From the NCBI GenBank assembly GCA_015061905.1, contig SUVQ01000012.1:1-55497 (forward strand): a stretch of 55,497 nt of DNA, given 5' to 3'. The notes under the pieces were generated by a model. The model did no database searches. It was given only the letters and a program-made list of their open reading frames with translations, and was not told the origin of the DNA. The translations under genes were made by a program, and so were the position numbers. Source of the DNA: Verrucomicrobiota bacterium. Its GTDB lineage: Bacteria > Verrucomicrobiota > Verrucomicrobiia > Opitutales > UBA953. Below are positions 36,192 to 43,795 of the stretch, piece after piece; the stretch's first letter is position 1; each line of letters begins with the position of its first letter.

Positions 36192-38108
36192 TCAGTCTTT
36201 TTTGTAAAAACATTTGGATTGTTCCAATGCCGCGTGGAAAACGGGAACGTTCAGCTTCGCGTCCGGAATAAAGCGATAATTTCGGTCGTAAATTTCGTAA
36301 GAACCGCCCATTTTCACGTGCGTAATGCGGTCTTTTTCAACCAGTGCCCATTGCTCCGGATGCCCGACGAGGAGCCATTCGCGCGGTGTTTCGTCGAAGA
36401 GATTTTTCCCGACGGAAAAATCGCTCGGAGGATTTTGCACGTGCAAATAATTTTGCAAAAGCGAGACCGTAACGTCGTAATGCGCCGTCCAATGCGAATA
36501 GGTTTTCGGCGGGAGCGCCGCGTCGAAAAGCACAAACGGCACTTTGAGCTGATGCTCGGAAAAACCGTTCCCGTGCCCCCAAGTGTTGTTCCCGTCTTCG
36601 TTAAATTCCTGCCCATGGTCGCCGGTCAGCACGACGACGGTGTTTTCGAGCAGTCCGCGTTCCCGCAAGTCGTCAAAAACACGCTTCAGCTGCGCATCAA
36701 GCCAGTAGGCGCAATTTTGGTAAAGATTGAAAAATTCCGTCGGATCGGTGTCTTTCCCGAGCATTTCGTATTTCGGATTTTCCCAAGTCGTGGGAAATTT
36801 TTTCTCGGCATCCTTCGGCATCGTCATTGCGTGCAATTCGTCAAAGAACAAAAACCCGAAAAACGGTTTGCGCTCGGCGGCGGGAACGCTCGTGTATTTT
36901 TTCGTAAAATCAAGCCACGCGTCAGCGGTTTTCTCGTCGCCTTCCGCCGTTGAAACTCCGTCGGAAAGATTGTAGCTCATCACGCCCTCGGGAACGTTTT
37001 TGAAAATGGTGCGCGTGAACGGCGGATTCGCCAAGCTCGCCGTCGCGTAAATGCCCATTTCGTATTTATTTTTTACTAACGTATCGATGAATGCGGAGCT
37101 GACTCCGCCGTCGCGAATCGCATAAAAGTAATGCCCCGGAAGCCCGTGAAAGAGCGAAATCACGCCGGTGCGCGTGCCGTGATCGCCGCTGTAATGCTCG
37201 GTGAAAACCTGAGCATTTTTCGCAAATTCGCAAGCGTTCGGCATGACCTCCGGCGTGAACGTGCGGAAATTCCACGAATCGATGAAAATCACCAAAATAT
37301 TTTTCGTCGGCACCTGCGTCGAAACAAGTTCCGCGCGCGGATACGCGAGAGCCGTTCCGGCGTTGAGCTTGATTTTTTCACGCACTTTTTCCGGATCGAC
37401 AAAACCGTGCTTAATTAGGAAACGATTCGCCGTCAGAGGAAAATGCCCGGGATAAACTTCCGCGATTTGATAAACCGAGCGGCTTCCGTTTGCCGAATAA
37501 TACGCGTGCATCATGTGCGAAGCGATGAGCGAAACGAGCAAAACCGCGACCGCCGGAATCAGAGCCTTCTTCCCGCAACGCGAAGCAAGGAAACGCGCCG
37601 CGAACCAAAGCCCGACGCCCGAAGCAACAACCGCAACCGCCGCACCGATCATCAGCAGAATTTGCCCCGCAGTGAAAACAAAAATCCCGGCGGCACCGTC
37701 GCCGAAAAGCAATTCGAGCACAAAGCCGTTGTATACATGATAACGATACAAACCGAAAACAAACGTATCGAGCAAAACGAGCGCGAGGCCCGCCGTTCCC
37801 GCCGCGACCGAAAGAATCGCCGCAACCGGCTTTCGCGGGAACGCCAAAGCCCACGGCAGGCAAAACGCGACCCACGCGACAAGCGCCCACATCGCAAAAT
37901 GCCCGAACATCGTAAATAGCGCGTAAACCCACCCTTCGCCGGAAAAATCAATGCTCAATTGGCGAAAATAATTCAGAGAAACCAAGCCCGCCAGCAACGC
38001 CGACAAAATAAAAAACCACACGCCGCGCTTGAGAACGGCTCCGCGGGAGCAAAACGCTTTTTCTTCTGCGAGAATGTCTGTCGATTGTTTGTTTTCCATG
38101 TTTTCCAT
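36192..38108 (-). CDS. YejM/PbgA (LapC)-like inner-membrane sulfatase-fold protein
   Basis: A 638-residue protein with five N-terminal membrane helices (about residues 25-215), then a large periplasmic alkaline-phosphatase/sulfatase-type domain. Overall order matches Escherichia coli YejM, which tunes LPS amount through LapB-FtsH-LpxC: after the helices HFPLTANRFLIKHGFVD, then LHVQNPPSDFSVGKNLF near the end. In E. coli the metal site is degenerate. Here SGDHGTRTGVISLFHG near 306 and VVLTGDHGQEFNEDGNN near 495 look intact, so it may be an active phosphoethanolamine- or sulfate-type enzyme. Same strand as the RfaY-like gene, 59 bases away. Confidence 0.82.
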   Translation of the reverse strand: MENMENKQSTDILAEEKAFCSRGAVLKRGVWFFILSALLAGLVSLNYFRQLSIDFSGEGWVYALFTMFGHFAMWALVAWVAFCLPWALAFPRKPVAAILSVAAGTAGLALVLLDTFVFGLYRYHVYNGFVLELLFGDGAAGIFVFTAGQILLMIGAAVAVVASGVGLWFAARFLASRCGKKALIPAVAVLLVSLIASHMMHAYYSANGSRSVYQIAEVYPGHFPLTANRFLIKHGFVDPEKVREKIKLNAGTALAYPRAELVSTQVPTKNILVIFIDSWNFRTFTPEVMPNACEFAKNAQVFTEHYSGDHGTRTGVISLFHGLPGHYFYAIRDGGVSSAFIDTLVKNKYEMGIYATASLANPPFTRTIFKNVPEGVMSYNLSDGVSTAEGDEKTADAWLDFTKKYTSVPAAERKPFFGFLFFDELHAMTMPKDAEKKFPTTWENPKYEMLGKDTDPTEFFNLYQNCAYWLDAQLKRVFDDLRERGLLENTVVVLTGDHGQEFNEDGNNTWGHGNGFSEHQLKVPFVLFDAALPPKTYSHWTAHYDVTVSLLQNYLHVQNPPSDFSVGKNLFDETPREWLLVGHPEQWALVEKDRITHVKMGGSYEIYDRNYRFIPDAKLNVPVFHAALEQSKCFYKKD

Positions 38109-38167
38109 AGTTTTAGTTTAGAATGACATAAAAAATTTATCTACATTTTTTAAAACCGCAAAAACGC

Positions 38168-38929
38168 TCAGGCGTGATGATGCGGGAAAAAATCCCGCAG
38201 GTGAAAATGCCGCCACGCCTTGTGGATTTTCACCCAATAATAGCCCCAATCGAACAACTTGTTCTTTACGCCCCATTCTTTTTCCAGACGCAGTCGATCC
38301 GTCGCCATTTGCGGCGCCGAAGGAATTTTCCCGCCGACATCTATCGTCTTCAAATGCCCGGACGACGCTTCCAAAATGAAGTTTCCGCGATGCGCATCTC
38401 CGTGCGTGCACCCGAAGCGGTGAAGCGTGCGGATAATCTCCGCCGCTTCCTTTCCGTAATTTTTGTAAAACTCCGGAGAGGCTTCCTGCAAATCATGCCC
38501 TTCAACATATTCCTGCAGGAAAAATGAATGTAGAACGCATCCGCAAAAGCACTTATCCGCGACAAGAAAAATCTCCGCCGCACCGCGAAAACCGCTCCGA
38601 AAAGCTTTATGTAAAGTTCGCATCAGCCGCATCGCGTTACTTCCTAAGAAAAAAGATTGAACAAGATAATCAATGCGGTGGCGATCCCGCTTGTCCAATT
38701 TGAACAAATACTTTTTTCCGCGATATTCCACCAGCCAACAACGGCAACGCTTATCGTGGAACAGAACCCGACGGCAATCGCCGCTTTCCGTGACATCGCC
38801 CTCTTTCTCTTCTTTGGAAACTTCCGAAATCAACTTCCAAAAAAGCGTCATTTGCTCTCCGGCATTCGGCTTAAACAAAACCGAATAACCCGCAATTTTA
38901 CTCGAAATCAGATCATTATTTTCAGACAT
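38168..38929 (-). CDS. RfaY/WaaY-like LPS core heptose kinase
   Basis: A 253-residue soluble kinase-fold protein. Like Escherichia coli RfaY (heptose II phosphorylation in the LPS inner core) it has the catalytic loop CTHGDAHRGNFILEA near residue 176, the metal-site aspartate in LKTIDVGGKIPSA, and the C-terminal segment DRLRLEKEWGVKNKLFDWGYY. RfaY in E. coli has GDPHRGNF, DRIDLERHYGIKN and DFGYY at the same spots. Which sugar is phosphorylated is inferred. It contains no CGGGAACG copy and is more AT-rich than its neighbours, hinting at recent acquisition. Start 38929 (MSENNDLISSK) is chosen over one 12 codons upstream. Confidence 0.85.
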   Translation of the reverse strand: MSENNDLISSKIAGYSVLFKPNAGEQMTLFWKLISEVSKEEKEGDVTESGDCRRVLFHDKRCRCWLVEYRGKKYLFKLDKRDRHRIDYLVQSFFLGSNAMRLMRTLHKAFRSGFRGAAEIFLVADKCFCGCVLHSFFLQEYVEGHDLQEASPEFYKNYGKEAAEIIRTLHRFGCTHGDAHRGNFILEASSGHLKTIDVGGKIPSAPQMATDRLRLEKEWGVKNKLFDWGYYWVKIHKAWRHFHLRDFFPHHHA

Positions 38930-39079
38930 AGAAAAAAAAGAGATTATGCCTGTTTTATAAAACAAACGTTCGATAAGTTCAACTTTTTTTTACATCCTCA
39001 AGAAATGAAGAAATAAAAAAAGTAACCGGGAGCCAATTACCGCCCACCGATTACCGGATTCCCCTTTCTCCCGGGAACG

Positions 39080-40441
39080 CTAAAGGTTCCCGGAGTTAAT
39101 TTTCAGCACCGGACAAAAAGTGTTGCTTTCGCCGCCGAGAATTTCGCCCGCCGGCAAATTTTTCGGCAACGACGTTCCCGCAGGCGGCAAGAAAACGTAA
39201 ATCGCTTTTCCGTCCTCGCTTTGCGTTGCCAACACGCCTTCGAAGCCGAAATACGGACGTGTTCCGTAAATGGCTTCTCCGTTGGTGCGGAGCCATTTTC
39301 CGACACCGCGAAAAACTTTTTTCACCTCTTCGGGAACGCTTCCGTCCGCCTTCGGACCGATGTTCAAAAGCAAATTTCCGCCCTTTGCCGAGCATTCCTG
39401 CAACTGCCTCACGACGGTTTCGACGGACTTAATTCTGGTGTCGTAGCGGTTGTAGCCCCATTTGTCGCCGACGGTCATGCAAGTCTCCCAATCCGTATCG
39501 GGATAGCCTTTCGCGGGAACGTGTTTTTCCGGAGACATCGTATCGCCGCAACGGATATCCAGTTTCACATCCGTATTGGTGTCAAATCCCGAATACGCAT
39601 AGAGGCGGTTGTTCATGATGATTTCGGGCTGAAGTTCGCGGCAAAGCTCTATCAGCTCGGGAGCATCCCAGCCGCGCTTTCCGGATGCCGCACCCTGCGA
39701 ATAGTCCCACCAAATCACATCCACTTTCCCGTAATCGGTGAGCAATTCGCGCACCTGATTTTTCAAATAATTCAAATAAACGGAATGGTCTATTTCGCGC
39801 CCGGGAACGCCTTTTCTCCAAACTTTCTGCTGTTGCGGGTAACACAAATCCGGGCAAATCGTGTAATCATAATTCGGATGAGCCCAATCAATCACGGAAT
39901 GATAAAACCCGACGCGCATCCCGTTCCCGCGAAACGCATCAACAAATTCCCGCGTAAAATCCCGCCCGAACCGTTCTTGCGAATCGTAGTCCGTTTGCTT
40001 CGAATCAAACATCGCAAAACCGTCGTGGTGTTTTGTGGTAAAAACGGCATAACGGCAGCCCGCCGCGCGCGCCAACTCCGCCCATTCCTCCGCCACGCCC
40101 TTTCTCGGGCGAAACAGCGGAAACGCTTCCTCCCGATAAGTTTGCGTATCGGTTTCCACGTTTTTTTGAATCCATTCCGTTCCCGCGGGAACGCCGCGCC
40201 ACTCGCCGCCGAGCCCGGAATAGAGGCCGAAATGGATAAACATTCCGAACTTCGCGTCACGCCACCATTTCATGCGTGCATCGCGCTGTTCGCGTGTTTC
40301 CCAAACGGGAGCGTGGTCGTCATCTCCGGCGATTACGGGAACGCGTTCACTCTGTGTTTCCGCATAAACCGCAGTGCCCGAAAGAAAATTCACGGATAAG
40401 GAAAAAAATCCCAAATAAGCAAGCGAAAGTAGCCGTTTCAT
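39080..40441 (-). CDS. GH29 alpha-L-fucosidase, exported
   Basis: A 453-residue glycoside hydrolase with a signal peptide (MKRLLSLAYLGFFSLSVN, cleaved near AVYAE). It releases terminal alpha-L-fucose from glycans such as mucin or plant polysaccharide. Family marks: WWRDAKFGMFIHFGLYS near residue 60, CRYAVFTTKHHDGFAMFDSK near 128, and the nucleophile aspartate in VDVIWWDYSQG near 243; GGNLLLNIGPKADGSVP follows near 360. The start has GAGGA eight bases upstream. It is a single gene, divergent from nadA. No fucose catabolism genes are in the window. Confidence 0.95.
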   Translation of the reverse strand: MKRLLSLAYLGFFSLSVNFLSGTAVYAETQSERVPVIAGDDDHAPVWETREQRDARMKWWRDAKFGMFIHFGLYSGLGGEWRGVPAGTEWIQKNVETDTQTYREEAFPLFRPRKGVAEEWAELARAAGCRYAVFTTKHHDGFAMFDSKQTDYDSQERFGRDFTREFVDAFRGNGMRVGFYHSVIDWAHPNYDYTICPDLCYPQQQKVWRKGVPGREIDHSVYLNYLKNQVRELLTDYGKVDVIWWDYSQGAASGKRGWDAPELIELCRELQPEIIMNNRLYAYSGFDTNTDVKLDIRCGDTMSPEKHVPAKGYPDTDWETCMTVGDKWGYNRYDTRIKSVETVVRQLQECSAKGGNLLLNIGPKADGSVPEEVKKVFRGVGKWLRTNGEAIYGTRPYFGFEGVLATQSEDGKAIYVFLPPAGTSLPKNLPAGEILGGESNTFCPVLKINSGNL

Positions 40442-40684
40442 AAAAAAATCCTCACGGAAAATGTTTGCCAAATAGCGGCAAATCTCTCAACAAAAAACAA
40501 GGCGACGGCGAAACACTAAGGATTCGCCGCCGCTGTTTCTTACTACTGACTTAACTCTCTAACTTCTCTGTGTTGTCTCAACCTCAACTGCAAAAGAAGC
40601 GGAGCCGCCGTTTGTTTTTGTTCATTTTTCTCGCATAAAAAATCTTTGCGTTCCCGTGGCTAAAAAAATTAAATCGTGCTCAGT
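40442..40684. other. Divergent intergenic region of the fucosidase gene and nadA
   Basis: The 243 bases hold no gene I can support. An imperfect inverted repeat (GGCGACGGCGAA ... TTCGCCGCCGC, about 40502-40532) is present, and one motif copy lies near 40650. Promoters for both genes are expected here but are not placed. Confidence 0.4.
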
Positions 40685-41671
40685 ATGTCCGAATCCTCCA
40701 TTCAGCTGAAAGTCTTTGAATCCGCGAACGGCAATCTTCCGCCGCTTACGCCCGTGCAGGAAGAAATTCTGTGCTTGAAAAAAGAGCGCAAAGCCGTGCT
40801 CCTCGTTCACAATTACCAGTGCGCGGAAATCCAACGCGTGGCGGATTTTGTCGGCGATTCTCTCGGGCTTTCCTATCAGGCGGAAGCCGCAAAGGACGCG
40901 GAAGTCATCGTGTTCTGCGGCGTTCATTTCATGGCGGAAACGGCAAAAATCGTAAATCCGTCGAAAAAAGTTCTTCTTCCGGTCATGGAAGCGGGTTGCT
41001 CGCTGGCAGATTCCTGCCCGGCGGAAGAGCTTGCCGCTTACAAGGCGGCGCACCCGGAAGTATACGTTGTCGCCTACATTAATTGCAGCGCGGAAGTCAA
41101 AGCTCTCGCAGATGTCATTTGCACCAGCGGGAACGCAAAAAAAATTGTCGACCAGGTTCCCGCAGACAAAGAAATTCTTTTCGTTCCCGACCAAAACCTC
41201 GGCTCTTGGGTTGCCGACCAAACCGGACGCAAAATCAGCCTTTGGCCCGGCAGTTGCTACGCGCATGTGCTGTTCAGCGTCAAAGAAATCGAAAAAGCAA
41301 AAAAAGCGTTCCCGAAAGCTCCGGTGCTCGTCCATCCGGAATGTGTCGCCGGCGTGCGCGCTCTTGCCGACATCGTTTGCTCAACGGAAAAAATGGTCGA
41401 CTACTGCAAAAATTCTCCGGCGGATACGTTTATCATCATCACCGAAACCAATATGCTGGAGCGCCTCCGCAACGAAATTCCGAACAAAAAATTCGTTGCC
41501 GGCCCCACCGCCGTCTGCGCCTGCAACGAATGTAAATTCATGAAAATGAATACGGCGGAAAAATTGCGCGATTGCCTGCGCGACATGACACCGGAAATCA
41601 CCATGGACGAAGATTTGCGTTCCCGCGCCTACATTCCGCTCAAACGTATGCTCGAATGGAGCAAGCGGTAG
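40685..41671 (+). CDS. nadA: Quinolinate synthase
   Basis: It condenses iminoaspartate with dihydroxyacetone phosphate to quinolinate in NAD synthesis, using an oxygen-sensitive 4Fe-4S cluster. The product has 328 residues. Three repeated domains are visible through VLLVHNYQCAEIQRVADFVGDS, VFCGVHFMAETAKI and VPDQNLGSWVADQTGRKI. The three cluster cysteines are in MEAGCSLAD near 104, VHPECVAGV near 222, and CACNECKFM near 280. ATG 40685 (MSESSIQLK) is preferred to GTG 40676. No nadB or nadC gene is nearby. Followed directly by an octamer tandem repeat. Confidence 0.95.
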   Translation: MSESSIQLKVFESANGNLPPLTPVQEEILCLKKERKAVLLVHNYQCAEIQRVADFVGDSLGLSYQAEAAKDAEVIVFCGVHFMAETAKIVNPSKKVLLPVMEAGCSLADSCPAEELAAYKAAHPEVYVVAYINCSAEVKALADVICTSGNAKKIVDQVPADKEILFVPDQNLGSWVADQTGRKISLWPGSCYAHVLFSVKEIEKAKKAFPKAPVLVHPECVAGVRALADIVCSTEKMVDYCKNSPADTFIIITETNMLERLRNEIPNKKFVAGPTAVCACNECKFMKMNTAEKLRDCLRDMTPEITMDEDLRSRAYIPLKRMLEWSKR

Positions 41672-41674
41672 TGT

Positions 41675-41730
41675 GTGGAAAAGTGGAAAAGTGGAAGAGT
41701 GGAAAAGTGGAAGAGTGGAGAAGTGGAAGC
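41675..41730. repeat. Tandem octamer repeat, seven units
   Basis: Seven units of GTGGAAAA with variants GTGGAAGA, GTGGAGAA and GTGGAAGC follow the nadA stop by three bases and end nine bases before the convergent LysE gene. It is a likely variable-number tandem repeat. It replaces the hairpin terminator usual between convergent genes here. Confidence 0.9.
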
Positions 41731-41738
41731 GGTTGCGG

Positions 41739-42356
41739 CTAAAGCAGCAGAAGCGAGGCGGCAATCGCGACCAACACGCCGGCGGTAAGAATATTTAAAA
41801 TCTCGGGAACGCCGGGACGCTTGTTCAGTGCTGAGAAAAGTGCTCCCGCACCAAGCGAAACAAGCGTAAAAATCACAAACGCCTGCGCGGAAAAAATCCC
41901 TCCGAGCAAAAGCATGCTCCGCCACGGCGACGGCGTTCCCGCCGGAACAAACTGCGGCAACAACGCGAGAAAAAACAGCGCAACTTTCGGATTCAGCACG
42001 TTCATCAAAACTCCCGTCCGGTAAAGCGCAAAAAAACGGGAACGCCCGCCCTCGCCCTCCGCGCGCCCGATTCCGTCTTTTCGATGACGAAACGCCTGAA
42101 CCGCCAACCAAAGCAAATAAAGCGTTCCCGCGATTTTAAGCACATTAAACGCAACCGCCGATTGGCGAAATATCAGCGAAACGCCAAACGCCGCCAACGC
42201 CGTGTGAAAAAACACGCCCGTGCAAAGTCCCGCCGCCACGGAAATCCCCGCACGCGCGCCCTGCGCCAAACTTTTGGTTGCCACAAAAATGATGTCGGGA
42301 CCGGGCGCAAGCGTCAGCAAAACCGCCGCCGCCAAAAAAGAAAAGAGAGAGAGCAT
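41739..42356 (-). CDS. LysE/RhtB-family amino acid exporter
   Basis: A 205-residue inner-membrane protein with about six hydrophobic segments. The N-terminal APGPDIIFVATKSLAQGARAGI is the family signature, and VLNPKVALFFLALLPQFV near residue 120 also matches. The family exports amino acids such as lysine, threonine or homoserine lactones; the substrate here is unknown. The loop near 95-110 is basic, then acidic. The FAD-reductase gene upstream on the same strand is 50 bases away. Confidence 0.88.
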   Translation of the reverse strand: MLSLFSFLAAAVLLTLAPGPDIIFVATKSLAQGARAGISVAAGLCTGVFFHTALAAFGVSLIFRQSAVAFNVLKIAGTLYLLWLAVQAFRHRKDGIGRAEGEGGRSRFFALYRTGVLMNVLNPKVALFFLALLPQFVPAGTPSPWRSMLLLGGIFSAQAFVIFTLVSLGAGALFSALNKRPGVPEILNILTAGVLVAIAASLLLL

Positions 42357-42406
42357 TTTCTGTTTTTATTTGAGAACAAAGGACGCGGAGAAATCAGAGC
42401 GCGCAC

Positions 42407-43513
42407 TCATTTTTCCGCCGCGATTCCCGAGCGCATCACAAAATCGCGCAAAGTCGGATTATACATAAACGGATTTTTCAAAATCTTTGTCAGCAGTTTA
42501 AGCCGCAACTTTCGCGTTCCCGTGCGATATTTTTCCGCAAGCGACGAAAAACTTTCCGGGCTGAGCGTTCCCGCACCTATAAGCACTTTTGCCAAAATCT
42601 CCGCCGAATCGAGCGCATAGCTCATGCCTTCGAGCGAGCTCGGAGAAATCATTCCCGCCGCTTCGCCGATAAGAAACGCACCGTTCCCGTCGCCGAGCAC
42701 AAAGTCGCTCATCTTTTCCGGACGCAGAACGCAACAGGCTTCCGTGCGCACGGGATTTTTCAGGGAAAACCCGAAACGCTTTGCCCGATCCCGGAAAATC
42801 TCATACGCACGAGAAGATTCTTCCCGCGGGAACGCCGCTCCGAAAACGAGCTCTCCGTCTTTCGAAACCGCCCAGCCGTAGCAGTCCGTCAAGCGTTCAT
42901 CAAAGAAACAGGCATAAAGCGGGCGTGACTGCACATCCGAAAACCATTGTTGCACCGCCGTGTAATTACGAATTTTACAAGCAGGAAAAAGCTTTCGGCG
43001 CACCATGGAAGACGCGCCGTCCGCGCCGATAAGCGTGCGCGAAAAAAACGTTTTTTCCTCTCCGCCGACGTAAAGCGTTATTTCGAAAAACCCGTCCGCA
43101 TTGCGGAAAAATCGCCGCACCGTCGCCTCGTGAAAAACCGTTGCGTTCCCGGGAATCAACGATTTCAGCCAAAGATCAAAGCGGTGCCGATTCATGTTGA
43201 TGTAAAAACGCCGGTAAGTGCGTTCCCGCGCCGTTTTTAAATCAATTGTGCGCACGGAAAAAAGTTGCGGGTCGGCAAGCACGGATTTCGGCAACGCGAG
43301 CCCTTGACGCGAAAGCGAGCGTTGCGCGTCCTCGGCAAGAAGCCCGCCGCAAGGCTTTTGAAAACCACCCGCCGCAGGATCGGATTTTTTCCTGTCGACG
43401 GCAAGCACGCTCAAGCCGCGCTCAGCCAGAAGGCGCGCCAACGTCGCTCCGGCGGGGCCGAGCCCGACGATTGCCGCATCAAAGATTTTTTCCGATTCCG
43501 AAATTTTCGACAT
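42407..43513 (-). CDS. FAD-dependent geranylgeranyl-reductase-family oxidoreductase
   Basis: A 368-residue flavoprotein. The N-terminal Rossmann site DAAIVGLGPAGATLARLLAE, the motif GFQKPCGGLLAED near residue 48, and the second FAD site FLIGEAAGMISPSSLEGMSYAL near 285 match the geranylgeranyl reductase/CbrA-type family. These reduce isoprenoid double bonds, for instance in quinone side chains or membrane lipids. Substrate not decided. No membrane helix. It is divergent from the metal ATPase gene, with about 280 bases between; the LysE gene lies 50 bases downstream. Confidence 0.82.
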   Translation of the reverse strand: MSKISESEKIFDAAIVGLGPAGATLARLLAERGLSVLAVDRKKSDPAAGGFQKPCGGLLAEDAQRSLSRQGLALPKSVLADPQLFSVRTIDLKTARERTYRRFYINMNRHRFDLWLKSLIPGNATVFHEATVRRFFRNADGFFEITLYVGGEEKTFFSRTLIGADGASSMVRRKLFPACKIRNYTAVQQWFSDVQSRPLYACFFDERLTDCYGWAVSKDGELVFGAAFPREESSRAYEIFRDRAKRFGFSLKNPVRTEACCVLRPEKMSDFVLGDGNGAFLIGEAAGMISPSSLEGMSYALDSAEILAKVLIGAGTLSPESFSSLAEKYRTGTRKLRLKLLTKILKNPFMYNPTLRDFVMRSGIAAEK

Positions 43514-43795
43514 ATTTTTTGTTCCCTAAAAAATGTTTTCCTTAAAAAAGCGGCACAATTCCGCTTCATTCAAAGGAAAATCTGTTCTTATTCGAGTTAT
43601 CTGCGACTAATATTACTCGGAACAATTAACGAATGCTAATTTTTTTTACTTTGTGTCGTAGCAGCTTCGCGCGAAACTTTTTTCGAAAAACGTTCCCGCG
43701 AAAAAAAAAACGTTCGGTTTTTCGTGGACAAGCCCGAAAACAAAATATAGGGTATACCCCTATACTCAATAACCGAAAAAAAAATTATTTTAACC
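43514..43795. other. Divergent intergenic region upstream of the metal ATPase gene
   Basis: The 282 bases contain no gene I can support. They hold an AT-rich part with one motif copy near 43690, A-runs, and the inverted repeat described at 43747-43763 close to the ATPase start. Confidence 0.5.
43747..43763 (+). promoter_or_regulatory. Candidate metal-responsive operator
   Basis: ATAGGGTATACCCCTAT is a near-perfect inverted repeat centred on GTATAC, 33 bases before the metal ATPase start. Runs of G and C framing a TATA centre are typical of CsoR- or MerR-type metal regulator sites, of which copper operators are the best known. The regulator gene is not in the window. Confidence 0.5.

Noticed and set aside
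41675..41730. CRISPR array
   Set aside because: The units are only eight bases, contiguous and without spacers.
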